A stretch of 64,000 bases of DNA. Origin: Amyelois transitella. Lineage: Eukaryota > Arthropoda > Insecta > Lepidoptera > Pyralidae. Shown one piece after another: positions 45,671-60,300 of this stretch (position 1 is the stretch's first letter; every line of letters begins with the position of its first letter). The position numbers and the translations under genes are program-made. The notes under the pieces are model-generated. The model was not told where the DNA came from, searched no databases, and saw nothing but the letters and a program-made list of their open reading frames with translations. The stretch spans positions 2,542,001 through 2,606,000 of the forward strand of contig NC_083535.1 in the NCBI RefSeq assembly GCF_032362555.1, written 5' to 3'.

Positions 45671-46329
45671 AAGCCGCAACTAAATCACAGCACCCTTTGT
45701 GCGTGCGTAAATTGCATTGTTGAATGCAGTGGTGGGCATTGTTAAGTTTTTTCTAAATTCACAAACTAAGCGCTTTCAATTGATGCTTGATTACCCCGAA
45801 TCGATTGGATTTTTAGTCTTAGTAGATTATAACGAGAGATTTGAGTACATTTTTTTGTAACGAATGAAATTAAAAAACTACTAGACTGTTTCTTTAAATA
45901 ATTAAAATATAAATTTTATAGGCACAGATATATACTATACTGAATTATGTACTAGGCATCTTTAATTTTAAGACATTTGCAAGGGTTTACGTCGTCTGGG
46001 TAATAGTCTTTTTTTAATAATTATGATATATTCTATGTTCAATATCATGTCACAAAATATAGTGCTCAATCTTCAGCTATAATAATTAACATATTATTAT
46101 ATAATCTAACACTATTTTTAAATTAATGCTGTTTTCTACTTCCTTATTTCTAAACCTTACGGCTAAATGAGTAAGGCGGTTGCAGTATTGGCTTTTCATT
46201 AAGCTAAGTAGAGCCTTTGATTGCCGGGCGTAAGGGTATCTGCCCCAGGGCACCGGGGCAGCTCATTTGCCGCTAGCGCTGTGGCACCTGGTTGTGATAG
46301 CCATTTGACAACTCGATTAGTGATAGTAG

Positions 46330-46353
46330 TATATATATATATATATATATATT
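46330..46353. repeat. (TA)n microsatellite
   Basis: About eleven TA units after a GC-rich stretch at 46,230-46,290. Confidence 0.85.
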
Positions 46354-46914
46354 TATATGGTTTTGCAATAATAAACATATATATGATTTATAATACGTCA
46401 TTATTCTCCGTAATTTTACCAACTTTGCCGGTTTTGTAGTAAGGATAACACTTCTCCTTCTGCCCATCTATCAGGCTTGGGGTTCTAGGCAATGGCTTGG
46501 GTTGCTAAATTAATGTCCATTCTATCATAAAGCCATCCATCTAAACTGGCCGTCATTGTCTCTGTCCGAGCTTTGGTGCTAATCATAGAAAAGAACGACA
46601 AATATCGCATTCAAAGCTTGAAATATAGTTGGTTTTGTAAGTTTCTGTATTATTGATATCGATAACAAACTTTATACCGGCGCAATAAATTTTATAAGTG
46701 TTCCAATCCAATGCACAGCTTAGAATTCCCCAAAATGGCAACTCCCAATCAGAAATCAATCTTCGTCGGTGTTGTGAAAACAGAGCGCCGACGGCTATCT
46801 CGAAAAACTTGAATTGATAAACACCCAGGCCATAGTAAATAGTCACAACATACATACATTAATATAATAACGTATATAATAACTTTAATTATATACTATA
46901 TTAATATAAAACTA

Positions 46915-47030
46915 TATCCATCGCAGGGTAGACAGAAATACATTTTTGAAAAGACCGAAGACCACATTCAGCTGTGTATGGCTTAACGATGGATTCAAAT
47001 AGATCGTTAGCCTCTCGCCTATAAGAAGAA
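46915..47030 (-). repeat. SINE-A fragment
   Basis: 'ccatcgcagggtagacagaa', 'tgaaaagaccgaagaccaca', 'ttcagctgtgtatggcttaa', matching family A reversed. Confidence 0.65.
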
Positions 47031-47529
47031 TAAAAAGTCACATGACAGTGACCAATCCCCTAAAATATAAAGCCGTGCTATGTTTATTACTAAATGCCGA
47101 AAAACTATGAGTACCCGTACTACCGACTTTACCGGTACCGCATCGCATCGAATTAGAACTTATTTAACCAAAACTTGTGTATCAGTATTATAGGTTTCAA
47201 ATAATTTGGCCTCTAAGCTTGGTTAAGCGGATGTGATCGGCTTCTAACCAAATTTTACGTACTATATGTGTATGGTGTTATATCTTTGTGACCTATAAAC
47301 TTTGCACGTTACAAATTTTACTGGACGGAAAAGGTAGTTAAGTCTAAAATTAATTAAAAATAGGGATAAATTTTAAAGTGTTTTTCCCGTAACGCTGAAC
47401 ATCAATAACCTCTTTGTTGTGATAACAGTTTTTTATGTAAAATAGAGTATTCATTAAATATTTCTTGAAACGAAACAAAATCGCAGAAAGCTTGTCAAAT
47501 CAAAACTAAATTTGATACTTACTGCACTT

Positions 47530-48300
47530 TAGTTGCTACGGGCAAATTGGCAATGGCCACGCATTTCGTTCATTTGACCCCCCTGTAGGTGGCCATTGCT
47601 GCCCCGTCCCCCCCGTTCTTGTTTGTGTGCCGGAAGTTAGTTTGTGTAAGTGCGTAACATGCGCAGTGCAAGTGCAACAGGTCTCCTCCCACCGCTTTAT
47701 TTGTATGTGTGTTTTATGTTTTACTTGGAATTTCAGGTGTTATCGATTGATATGAGCCAAAGGCTCCATGAAGCCGCCGGTGACTACGCTTGCCCACTGT
47801 GAAACAATTTGTAGTGGTAATTTGCGTATTGGCCACAGCGAGGAGAAGGCGCCACGTGCGGGCCTGCGTACAACCGGGGGCGGGCGCTTTGCGCCGCCCC
47901 ACAGCTGCATATGTAAGTGCAACAAACGTGCCGACGAGCGTTGATAACGGCAACCACTCACACACCAATATCGAAGTTATCACTACGGCGATGAGGCCTT
48001 GAAATCTCCTCAGATGTCCCTTGGCGTCCTAGCGTTGAGCTCGTCAGGTGCTTCCGCTTCGGGATAAAAATTAAATTCTTTTAACAGTGAACTGTTACAT
48101 TTTTCGCAATGATTTCGCGACAGTATTTCGTTTTGGTTTCGATTGTCGCGACTTACATTATTCTTTTGCGCGCTATAGCGTGCGTTTGTACGATGATTTT
48201 TTATTATTTTAGAAGATCAAATTAGATTTTTTTTTAAAATATGAAGTGTTTAGTTTACAATTAGTTTTTTCGGTTTGAAGTTATAGACAGGACTATAAAA
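47530..48300 (+). promoter_or_regulatory. GC-rich region upstream of the zinc-finger gene (probable promoter / 5' UTR)
   Basis: The 770 bp before the ATG at 48,301 are clearly richer in G+C than the flanks, peaking at 47,835-47,960. They lack recognised retroposons and contain an in-frame stop (48,262-48,264), so the ATG is a credible start. The small open frames at 47,714-48,002 on both strands are composition effects. No TATA box stands out. Confidence 0.4.
47538..47607. other. 70-nt hairpin in the GC-rich promoter region
   Basis: GGCAATGGCCAC (47,549-47,560) pairs with GTGGCCATTGC further on. The flanks ACGGGC / GCCCCGT also pair beyond a short internal bulge, leaving a loop of about 28 nt. 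The shape is like a small-RNA precursor, but I do not recognise a known miRNA seed. Confidence 0.3.
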
Positions 48301-51300
48301 ATGTGTTACACCGAGGTGGAGAGGATGTTTCTTGGGCGTTTCGTCGGGGATCCCAGGTACTGTAGCGCCGCGTTTGCCACAAACTTTGTTTCCCCACTTG
48401 TTGAACTCCTCCGCTTTGCATTTTTGTACGCTGTAGCGATTTTCTTCACAAATTTTAATACTAAGCTAAGCGAATTTAACAAATTTTATATGTGACTGTA
48501 CTTTCTTTTTCGTTTTACTTTACGTTTTGATTTCTGTCCATTGATTTTCCTATATATTTTTTATTTTTTCAAAGCATGCATTATAAACATACAAATTGTA
48601 TATATGGTAGACATCAAATCGGCTTAGTTTTTTTAAGAAATTGATTTATTTTTTGTTATGATATATGATATTATTTTATCACAATCACTTTGTAATACAG
48701 TAAAAGCGCTTCCGTCATTCGCGTTTTCATATAAAAAATATTATTTTATTAAGTTCACGGGAACTATTACCACTTAAAGATTCAGTGGTGATTTTCTTTT
48801 TATTTCTGGTCGTCTTTTTCAAATTATAAAACCGTAAATCAACAATATTATATTAAAATAGATAGTAGCTTTATTATCGCCGTGGGTTATTTAAGGCACT
48901 CTATAGAGGCATGTGCCAATATATCTCTTGGGTCATCATAATGATCATAGAGTACCTAACATAACTAGAAAATATGCGTTTTATTTCTACTTAGGTTTAG
49001 AATCCACAAAAACCTTATTTCTTTAATTATTTTCGGATAAGCCCATGTTGATATTTTATGATATTAAAAAAAAATATATTAAAAAAGAGCATATACATAT
49101 ATAGTATATATATAAATTTACTCCGTGATTTTTTGGTCTAATAAATGATTAGTTTTTATTCATTGACATTTATTTACGCAGATTTATATATAAAAATTAT
49201 CCAAACTTAAGATTGTTTTCAAATAAAAACCGAAGAACTGATTATATGATTTTCTATAAACTTTAATAAGAAAATTCCGGAAAAACGATTTACGGTTATT
49301 AACCCCGTCGAAAATATTGCCTTAATATTTATGAAACTATTAAAAACCATATATTTGTTCAAAATACAAGCAGACGTATTATGATCGATCAAATACGGGT
49401 TAGGTAGGTTTACCTGCAAAGGTTGCAGAGATCCGACGGGAGTAGCTTCGTGGAAAAACCTGACTCACCCAATCCAGGATCAATGGTCAGGTCATGGTCA
49501 TGGCATGTATAATCACCCCGGGCTCCTATATCCAGAGTGATGAGGATGCAACCGGGATATAGACAGAAGGAAGAAGGCAAGGAGTCGTATTGAAAGTTAT
49601 TTTATTTATCAAAGTAACAAGTGTTGAAAATATCTTGAGATAATGTCCTTCGGCAAACTAAATCCGATGGTTTAAAAAATATTTTTCATTGTTAAACTCC
49701 ATGAAACTATTTGAGAAATGTTACATTGCCATGAATTTTAAAGACAAATTATTAAACTTTCATCTTCATAGCAAAAAAAATAATTAATTCAATTTCGTTA
49801 AAAAAGTATAATCTAAAAATAAGTATCGTTACTAAAGATTAATTACTAATTTCTTTTAATTAATTTGGCTGACAATGTTCAAAGCTACCCTATTCTTTCA
49901 AAACCAAAGCCGCAGAGTCGCAAACACAAGCAATTAGCCTCTCCTAACTTTACCTTCTCTGTTATTGCGTCTATGACGAACTAACACACAAACTTTCGAA
50001 TAGTGAGAATACGGTCGCGATTCTAATTAATTAAGATTTCCATGGGAATTTCGGGAAATCCTCTCTTAGTACCCTTCTGGCCCACATAAGATATCTACAT
50101 GGACTGAATGGTTTGGGCAATTCGTTGATATGTCAGTTAATCAGTCATTCAGTGTACTCTTCTATACTTATATAGATTACATTTATGAAATAGAAAAAAG
50201 TATTCGCTATTCTATGAATTTAGCTCGCGTAATTAAACTCTTGGAAATGCCATACGCGATGATATTACGACATATTAACCTTGTGCAAGAGGAAGGGTGG
50301 TCTTGGCTACGGACCGCAAGATTCCAGGTGGAGTGGGTGGAGGTAACGCGTCCTCCCCCACTCCAGTTCAGAGTACTGATTGAAACTTTGTACTTTTATT
50401 ACTGATTTATGTAGTTAATAAAGCAAAAAAGGGACTGCAAATAAAATTGACAGCTAAATATACCTAAAAGTGGGGCTTAGGTTATTTGATGAGATTTTTG
50501 TGGTGTCAGTAAAATTTAAGTACTTTTATGAGTATAGTTAAAGTATTATAAATTATAAAAAAAATTATGTGGAGATGCGATATATTTTAAGCTAAAGAAC
50601 AAAATAACGCTGAACTCGCAATCATTCTATTTTATATTCATCTTATAGCATAATTTCTATGGTGAAATGGAAAACTATAGCTATAGATATTACAATTTTT
50701 AGCGTACTACTAGTATACAAATAAAAAGTAACTTGGAAAAGTATAAATTAGTAAAAAAAATCCATTTAAAGTTGCGGAGTTGCCGCATACACTGTAAAAT
50801 GTAATTTATATGAACTTTCGTTTGGAAACCTAATCGCTACAGAAAAGTTAATAGTATTTTGTTATGGACGATTTATATCACTTTTAAATGATCTTAAATC
50901 AAATATAAATTATAATAATATAAATTAAAAGCACAAATGCAACAAAGCAGCTATAGTTGGCGTTAAGCGCTAATTAAGCGCGCGTAGCGTTAAGTTGGCA
51001 ATACTGATTATGTGTCGCTGACTGATTGATGCCCACAACAGTCGCTTCACACTGTCGCTCGTCTGCAACTTACATATTGAAGACAACTGCAACTCACATA
51101 TTGAAGACAACTTAGGGCAGTTACGTGAAATTAACAACTCGCTTCATGAGTTATAAGAACCGCGACCGCTTAGTCTTTACGAGTATTGACCAATAGTCCG
51201 AAATGAAAGTTTAAAGCAATATCGTAGTTTCAATACAATTGTATTAAAAGTCTTAGCTTGAATGAATAATGAGCAAAATGAACTCTGACGAGGGCGCTAA

Positions 51301-54300
51301 TGTAATAGTACCAGTTACTTAGGTAGTTTCCGGAAATAGTGAGTAGAAAACGTATTTATTGTGTTTTTATTTTCATATACATATTTGTTATATGCCTTCT
51401 ATCGCAGTTTTACCAGAACAGTTATCCTTTATATCGTGATCCTTTATAACTTCATGGGAACCGTTGTCATAGTTTTACCGATATTTATTTGTGTTTTAGG
51501 GGTTCTGAGTTGACACCAATGTAAACATAGGTCGGTCTAAATTACTATCGTCATTGTACTTACCCCATCCCTGCCCCATGCCTGACCTATCCCTCACCTA
51601 CCTCTGAGCTATCCCTGACCTATCCCTGCACCATCCTTGCCCCAACCCTGACCTGTCCCTGTCATTTCATCATCTCAAGGATCCAAAATGGAGGTCTCAT
51701 AAGAACATCATTCATAAACTAATAAAAGCTCGTTTGGTTTGGATGCATGTCAATGTTTGCGTCCCATATCCTCCTTGTTGCCCAATAAGCACATTTTTAT
51801 AGTCTTATCTCTTTCTTTTTCATCTTTGCGTGTCTCTTTTTGTAGTTTTAATCCAGTGGTTACGCACTACAGAAGGAACGAACGCGGTTGTATGCAGCGT
51901 GGCGTCTTCGATAGGATTTTATATTTTACGACCGCTTTTAGCTGGCCGTACTCGTACTACATATTCTGATTAGTCTGTGAAAAATTATAATGGTGGCGGT
52001 CGGACGTTTGCGTTATTCTATTTTTTGATTTATTTTGTTTTTAATTATGATTTAAACTCTTCATAGAAAAAAGTACGTTAAAACTTAAAATTTTACAATT
52101 TCTCTCCTGTCGCTAAGCGAATACATGTGAAATCGCATTGCGAATTTTCAATGGCAAGACTTAATCGGGACTTGTCCTTGAATATTATTCAAACGCGACT
52201 GTTTTAAATTTATATATTTCTTGTATTAACATCACTGGCGAGGTCGCAAACTGTCCTGACAGTGATTACTGACGACACAACGGATTTAGTTCTGTTAGGG
52301 TCATAACTCGTGATTATAAACGTTTATTTTTTATTCACTTACAAGAAAATATTTGAATCTGGAATCGGGGCATAAAAATATAAATGCGCCAGTGATGTGA
52401 CGAGGTGGTCTTTTCTGATTGTAAATATATTTGATTGTTGTATTGTAAATTTGATTCCTGTCGTTGTTTTTGTTCAGATTTCGCCCTGATGAGTTATTGA
52501 CATCGGCTGATAAGCATTATGTAGACGAGAACCCGCACATCATATTACCGGATCCGTTCGCATCAGATGATTGGTTAGATGATTTTTCACCGTCACATCA
52601 GTTCCAGTTGATTTCGTGAGTATACATTTTTGTTTTTATAATAGTCTGGCCAACGAATGATGTCACTCATGATGATCAGGTACACGTGAAAATAAAATAA
52701 AGGTGGCTAAACAGCGCCCCTATGATAACTGTTGACTAAGATGCTGCTAGTAATGGTTTTATAAAATTTGGCTGTTAATTAAACCAAAAACTTTCTATTA
52801 ATTTCGCTTATATATCTCCATATTAAGGACGTCCTGGTAAAGGGTCAGGTCAAAAGTACCCGAAACCGCCGAGCTTGTATGAAGAGAGTTATGAATGTGG
52901 ACGAAGCGAAAGAAGTATGCAGAGATCGTGGCAAGTGGAAAGAGGTAGTCTCTGCCTACCCCTCCGGGAAAGAGGCGTGATTTTATGTATGTATGTATGT
53001 ATGTATATCTCCATATATTATTCTTTTCATTATAGAGGTGATCCGTTGTGTGGCAGTTCGATAAATGTTGCCATACTATCGGTCTTAAATCAAAACTTTC
53101 GTTGGTCAGAATATGTACTATATTTTATTCGTTGTTTGCCGTAAGTATAATATATATTATGAAGTTTTTTTTTACCAAATTAATTATTTAGTTATTTAAT
53201 CTTATGGATTATCTTCGTTACAAGTAAAATTGACTAACAACCGCATTAATAGTATTAAGTTGAAATTTAGCTATATTAAAAATAACCTTTTATCTCTAGT
53301 CTTCGAACGTTGTTTTACAAATTTACAGTTAAGGTTTTATTGTAATAAGTTTTATGATGCTTCCAAAGCGTATTGTAGGAAATACTTGAAGAAGTTTGGA
53401 AATAACAGCTTTCCCCCGCGGCTCCGTCGACGTGAAAAGTACACTATGTACTTTTTCGTACAATACACTATACAATGTATGCATAATTTGAAGGAGATCC
53501 AACCTACATGCAACCAACATGAAAGATCTAATTTGTATTTTATTGAAGAAGGGCAATACAAATGTGTCACTTTAACAAGCTATTATTTAGCGTCACCTGT
53601 CCCCGTCAGTCCGTTATTAAATCTTGCAAGTTCAATTTGACCTACTTCCATTGTCCGATAGAGCTTATAATTTTGTTTTTTGGATTATATTGCAATTTCA
53701 AACAAACAAATATATACATATATATATTTGTGATTTTCACTCAAATATGATTGGCTCAATACACCGTGAGTCAAACATGTACCATTAAGTATTTATATCG
53801 AAATCGTTTGCACGTCCCTTTAACATTTTCAGTTAATTAATATTCAAAAAGGCCGTTTTTAAAATATGATTTCAATTCATATTTCAGTAATAAAACCAAT
53901 TAACCGAAAACACTCCTCATTCGCGTTGAACCGAAAATCCTCTTTGGAGCTTAAATGCAGGTGCATACATATTTTATTTTGTTTCAATTTTTGAATTCAT
54001 TTTCGCAATCGTGTAACCTCTTTCGGCTAATTGATTTTTCATAAACTAAAGCGCTGGGGAATACATTTTGTTCGATCTTTAAATGTTAACGAAATACGTT
54101 ATTTTATTTATCGACTTCGCTCGTCACACTTAAAGCTTGTTGTCGCAAGTTTTGTACGTGTTACGAGTGCAGTACGGACGTAAACGAAAAGCGACGCAAG
54201 TTACGTAGGAACCAAGTATGTGCTCTCTAGAGGCGTGAAGCATTAACTAACTAAATATTTTCCACATGGTACGCAAATTCACATGTATAAATCTTACTTG

Positions 54301-57300
54301 ATATCCGTCGATTCTAATGTTATAATGTGATGAGAGAACTCACATCGTTAACAGTACTGGGAAGGCATAGAGGTACCTTATTTACTGGAAAAAGAAACTA
54401 CTTTGCCAGTGGGTGGTCCTTAAATAAAAGTGTACGTTTGGCTAGTCATTATTACTACATATTTATATTCTCTGTCTGTATGTATGCGCTAATCACGGAA
54501 ATTAGTGGAAGGATTTTGTTCCTGTTTAAAATGTTGGAATGAGGGTTTTCTGTAAGTCTGCAGGAAAGTTTATATTTATAAATGCTTCCCGTGCAAGGGT
54601 TTGTTCAAGGTTTGAACAGCCCACGGTAGGGACGTTCGCTTGTAGATAAAAAAGGATCGGTACAGTCTTATTTGTCTAAGAACGCCAGTCACTGGTCAGC
54701 CGTGCCTTGAGCTAAAAGTAGCAATAGTACATCACACCCAGTTCTTTGGACGCCTACACGTCAGCTTATCTGCATGCCAAATTGCAGCCAAATCCGTTCG
54801 GCGGTTTTGCATGTCCGTCGAATAATATGTCAGTCACCTTTGCCTTTTACATAGGTATAAGCCGAACATACTCGTACGAGCCACCACGTATTGCCTTTGA
54901 TGCTGAAATGTTAGAATTATTTATTGGATGTGTGCGTTTCAGCTCAGATTATTACATTTACTAGGAAATTCTGTCAGACTCACAGTCGATAACTACACGT
55001 AGTACATTTTTCGATCACTGAAACGGAAATTTAGTTCAACCACTGTTAATGTCATCATTTAGTTGTATGTGTATGTTATTTCATGTGCTAGGTTTGTGAA
55101 AGTTTAAAGTTTTCAGTTGAAATAAAAATATATTTAACGGCCAAAAGTCTTATAGTCTCATTGGTGTGTTCCAAAAAAGATATGAAGGTTGTTGTGCCGC
55201 TTCTTCTCCACTTGCGCTTTGGAAGCGTTGGTTGTTACTGTCATAATAACAAGTTATATAAATAACTATAATTATACATTTCCTTTTATTTGTTTTGATT
55301 TGTTATTTTATTTTCATAATTTTATTTTAGGACTGAGGAACTAAACACGATGAATACGAGTGACGATGAACCATCGTCTGGTGTGAATGCAAGACTGAGG
55401 CCTAGAAAGCCTGGTGCCCCAAGCCCATTAACCACCAAGGCGTTTCGTAGGTCCGAGAGCAAGTCCGCGTCGGAGAAACCCAAACGTACCAGCACTCCGT
55501 CCAAAGTGCTGAATAAACAAGATGATCTCGCCCACAAGTCTGATTCTTCACCTGTCCCACATTTCCTTTGCCCCTATTGCGATAGGAAGTTTGCAGCCAA
55601 ACAGGCTGTCTCTAAACATGTGCGCCGTCTGCACTCCTCGGATTCGAAGCAAGACTACTTCATTGGCTGTTTGTTCTGTAACCATACAGAACCCGACCTC
55701 CACGATATTATCCGCCACATGGTCGACAGCCATCCCAACCAGTACTTCGCTTGTCTCGACTGCCATACTCGGTTCCCTTCCACGAGCGAACTGGCCGAGC
55801 ATAAGCTCAATATTTGCGAGAAACAAAAGTTACCATATAAGAACAAATTACGCCAGAAATCCGGTAAAACTAAAAAAGCACAGAAGACTATCAAGATTGA
55901 TGATAAAGAATTTCAAAATGACCCTAAGACATATCCGACTGGATTCAATGGCATCGTCATTTCATGTGAACTCAAACCGTCACAGGTGCACGACGAGGCC
56001 GACATTGAGGATAATATAACAACGAACCTGATTCTGCCGCCCGGCAAAACACTTGGTAATAATGCTATTTTAGACAAAAACGCAGTCATCCTGCTAGACG
56101 ACATCCAGTGGAATAAACGCATACCATCAAATTTTTCGTTCCACAACACGGATGCCGATCAGATTCTGTCGAGGCTTGGAGTGGTTCATCGCTCTCCTAG
56201 AACCGGAGAGCCTACTAAGAAGGATTGGTTGAGGACTCTTGATGATGCGACTCAGAAATTCGAGAAATGTTTTGATACCAGCTTTTACTCCAAAGTCGCA
56301 AGTAATGTGCATGAAAATTTAACCAAATTCCTGGACGGGTCGTTTAACTTTAACCCTGATCCTGACAGTACTATCAAGACGAGAAAATCTAAAAACAGCG
56401 TCGTCATTAACACCGCAGAGGGTTTCCCCATCCTGTTGGCCTGCGAACAATTTTCTCGCAACACTTTCGACGGCTACATGCCGCGCGCCATCGCTCCCAA
56501 GCACAAATGGAAGTGGGACAACTTGGAGTCCGACCGCACTGCTCTCAGTGCAGACCAGATAAAACGTGATTCTCATACAAATAACTGCATCATCACCTTG
56601 GTGTCCAGCTTAGATATTTGGACGCAGTTGTGTATGAGACGCAAATACGAGGAGAAGTACAGTTACTCACCACTCGCAAAGAAGACTGATAAACAAACTG
56701 CGATCGACAATGAGTTGAAGGAGATTCTGGAAAGTAGGGAGTTACCCACATCATCGTCTCAAGTAGTCAAATTTAAACATAAGCCGACGATGCCAAATGA
56801 GGGTCTCGATTTTCCTGCGTCATTGGGCTTAGCTCCATCGACTCCTAAATATGAATTGCCGCCTGCTGTTCTGAGCGGCGAGTGGGTGCGTCCTCGCTGT
56901 TTCGTTTGCTGCGCTTGCGGCGCCCCCACCTGGGATTCCCGCGCTTTATCCGCGCACATGGCTACGAGACACCCTAACGCCCAAGTACAACACTACGAAG
57001 TGGTAGGTGAACCACTTTTGAATTCCGACATTCTCAAACATCTATATGTGCCTCCGAATCAAATGCACAACCGAACGAGGCCTCCCCGAGGCTACCGTGA
57101 GTGCACCAAGTGCAGGAAGTCTGTCACGTTCGAAGATTTACATCAGCACATGTTGGATTGTGCTGGCGACACCCCGGCCGTCCGCAGGAAGTGCCGACAC
57201 CGGCCGTTCGGAGTTCGCAGACGTCGACCTCGCTTACCAGACAATCGCATTCGCAAGAAGATGCGCAAAGACATAAGGGACAGGCAACCCGGCAATCAAA

Positions 57301-60300
57301 AGTCTCATATGAGATCAAGACCGAAAAATAGAACCGAAGTTGGGGATGGTAAGTATTTTTTTTATTTTGAACATTTACATAATTTTTTTTAAACATTATT
57401 TTAAGTAAGTAATAAATGTTAAGGATAATTCAATAATAAGGGATTTATTTTCAGCCGAAACGATTCGTAAGATGTTAGCTGATCTGCCAGCCAAACGCCA
57501 TCGAGTACTAGTTAATCCGACGAGTTCGGGGTTGCGATCTCGTGCAAAAATGGACAAACAAAGAAACAAACTATTAATGAAAAGGCGTCTATCTGAAGAT
57601 CCAAAAAAAAGAAAACTCAGAACTGTTAGAAATAACTCTAATTATAATGAGCAGTCTGGATCATCAAAATATGATGATCAAAACAAATCATCAGACGACA
57701 AAAATGAGGATGACTTACCCTTAAAAAGGACGGTGAAGCGTGTACAAACTAAGACTACGCGTCAAAATGAAGCTATGAAACGTAAGGTGGCCATAAACAG
57801 AGCCAAAAGAAAGTTGAAGTCGGCAGAAGAAGCGCCAACCAACAACGAAATAGACCCTGATACTAATGTCCCGAGCACTAGTGGTGCGCAACCTGATGAG
57901 CTTTCTATTGAAAATACTCCACAGAGAGTTGACATTAACAGTGGCTCTTATAATACGAGAGAAAATTCAAACCGCGGATCCAGTAACTCCAACAATGGAT
58001 CAAATAATCGGGAACAACAGCCGAGACATTTCGAACAAAACGGGAACGCTTCCCGGGCACCAGTTCCAAACACCCCGTTAAAACATTCTATCGCTCGCTT
58101 GACAGCTGATTGTGAAACTCATGACAAATCTGTCCAATTCCATCACTCGTTCTTAGTCCAACAAGAATGTAACAATGTTAACCAACATGTCCCGACGGGA
58201 CACCAATTACTATTTGAAAATGAAGCTGCGGTTACTAGGCTTGATAAACCACCTTTAGGTAGTAGTCACCGCGGTATATTAGACCCGTATAGTTTGCAGA
58301 AAAGTAAACTAAATAAACCCCGGAAGGGTTTGAATGATTGCATTGCGATGCTGAAAAATAAATTAGTAGAACCATCATCAGGGCTGGCTTCTACTCAAAT
58401 ATCCGTTCAATGTGGCAGCGATGATCCCTTGGACGCTGAGCCCCTTGTGGGACCGACGGTGATTGAGGATAAACATATCGACACAACAAAACCTGCCGAA
58501 GTATTTTCTAGGCACAACATGAATCTTGAAATGGAAAGATATCGAGAGTATTCTGCCGAAAGCAAATTACCACCCGGAAGACAACCGATACCAATGCCGT
58601 ATGAGATGATTGCTCAAATGCCAGTTATGATGCCACCAGAAGATGCTAACTTGATGCTTCCAATTGAGATTTCATCGAAGCAAAAAACAACGAAACGTCA
58701 ATCATCTCGACGTAGATCGGCTCGATCGGCTGTAGAACCGATTCCTCCATTTATATCTCCTGCAAACGAACCTTTACCAGCAAAGCGTCAATCAGATAGA
58801 GTCAGCCATCGACGCAGTGCGACACAACGAATTGTAGTGAATATAAATTCTGAAGCCAGTAAACGTTCAACACTTGAAATGCCATATCCTAATAAAGTTT
58901 CTCCGCGGCAAATATCCCCTCGGCCTGTGATGATAAACACAGATATGACCAAGGATCAAATTGTTGATAAACCGTTACCAATGGAATTTTCACCTTTACA
59001 CGTTTCTCCAAAGCAAGTCAATATTAATGTTGATACTCATCGATCTAGTCGATCTAGAAGTGAATCAATTACAAAGCATCCTTCTCGACAAACGAGTCAG
59101 GCACACAAACAAATATCGCCTCAATCAGGCAACAACGATGCCAAGCGCCTATCGCCCAAACAGGTCAGTCAGGCTCTTGATATAATACACTCATCGCGAA
59201 TCCAAGTGTCCCCTCAAATAAGCCAGGCACTTGATATAAGTCACTTGTCACAAAATCAAGTTTCTCCTAAACAACTGAGTCATGGTTTTGACATAACTTA
59301 TTCATCACGAAATCAAGTCTCTCCCAAACAAATGAGTCAGGCGTTCGATATAAATCATTCGACACGAAGTCCTCCCAAGCAACTCCCTGACATCACTCAT
59401 CAATCACGAAATCGAGTATCGCCAAAGCAAGTAAGCCAGACTTTTGACATTACTCGTTCATCACCAAGTCGTGTATCTCCTAAACAGCTTAGTCAGTCTC
59501 ATGATGTCCAGTATTCAAACAAGTTAGGACATAAACAAGTGTCTCCGAAACAAGCTTTCGATGCACAGACATCTAGTCAATTACCTTGCAGACAGGTTAA
59601 CTATGCTCTTGATTCAAATAGATTGACACCTAAACAAGCTTATCCAAAACAATCGAGCCAAACGGATGCACAGTCTGTGAATAATCTGGCACCAAAGCAA
59701 ATGTCACCGAAACAAATTAGCCAAGCTTTTGACCCTCAGTCATATAGCAAGATGTCATCTTCAAACTTAACTTCTAGAGAAGTGTCGCCGAGATTAACTT
59801 CACCCAGACTGGTGTCACCCAGGCAGTCCCTCGATATCAACACTGATATCACATTCACGAGATCAAAGCAAACGCCTTCGCCCCGCTTTACGAATCAGTC
59901 GATTTCTATCGAACCGATACATAAAGAAGATTTAAGAAACGCTCCCGCTAGAGCTTCATCGCAAGGTGGATCAACTCATCCACGGCCGCCATCACAGAGT
60001 CAATCTTCGATATCGTCAAAACAAAGATCTCCGTCTCAACCTCGGGATACTTCTACTCAGTCCCAGGGTCCTCCAATTATCTACCTATATGCCCCACCAC
60101 CTCCACCACCACCACCTCCGCCTCCGGCGGCTTCTGTGTCACCTCAGACCATGGTTCAAAACCAGCTTGAATCTCAATCGCAACAACAATGGCAATCAAA
60201 TGTATACCATGACATAATTCACCAAAATACGTCTGAAATAAGTAACGAACACAGCCGAACTAGAAAAGTGTCGGTTGAGGTTTACCCCGAAACTGAATTT

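Noticed and set aside
53230..53640. 136-codon plus-strand open frame in zinc-finger gene intron 2
   Set aside because: Long for its surroundings but AT-rich, without domains, without continuity to the cassette exon (TAA just after its donor) and overlapped by other open frames. Treated as chance.
54746..54964. 72-codon plus frame
   Set aside because: It runs across a LINE-like 3'-end block.
55322..57396. Many overlapping open frames on both strands across the zinc-finger exon
   Set aside because: They are out-of-frame shadows of the 680-codon exon, which is supported by zinc-finger spacing and splice phase.
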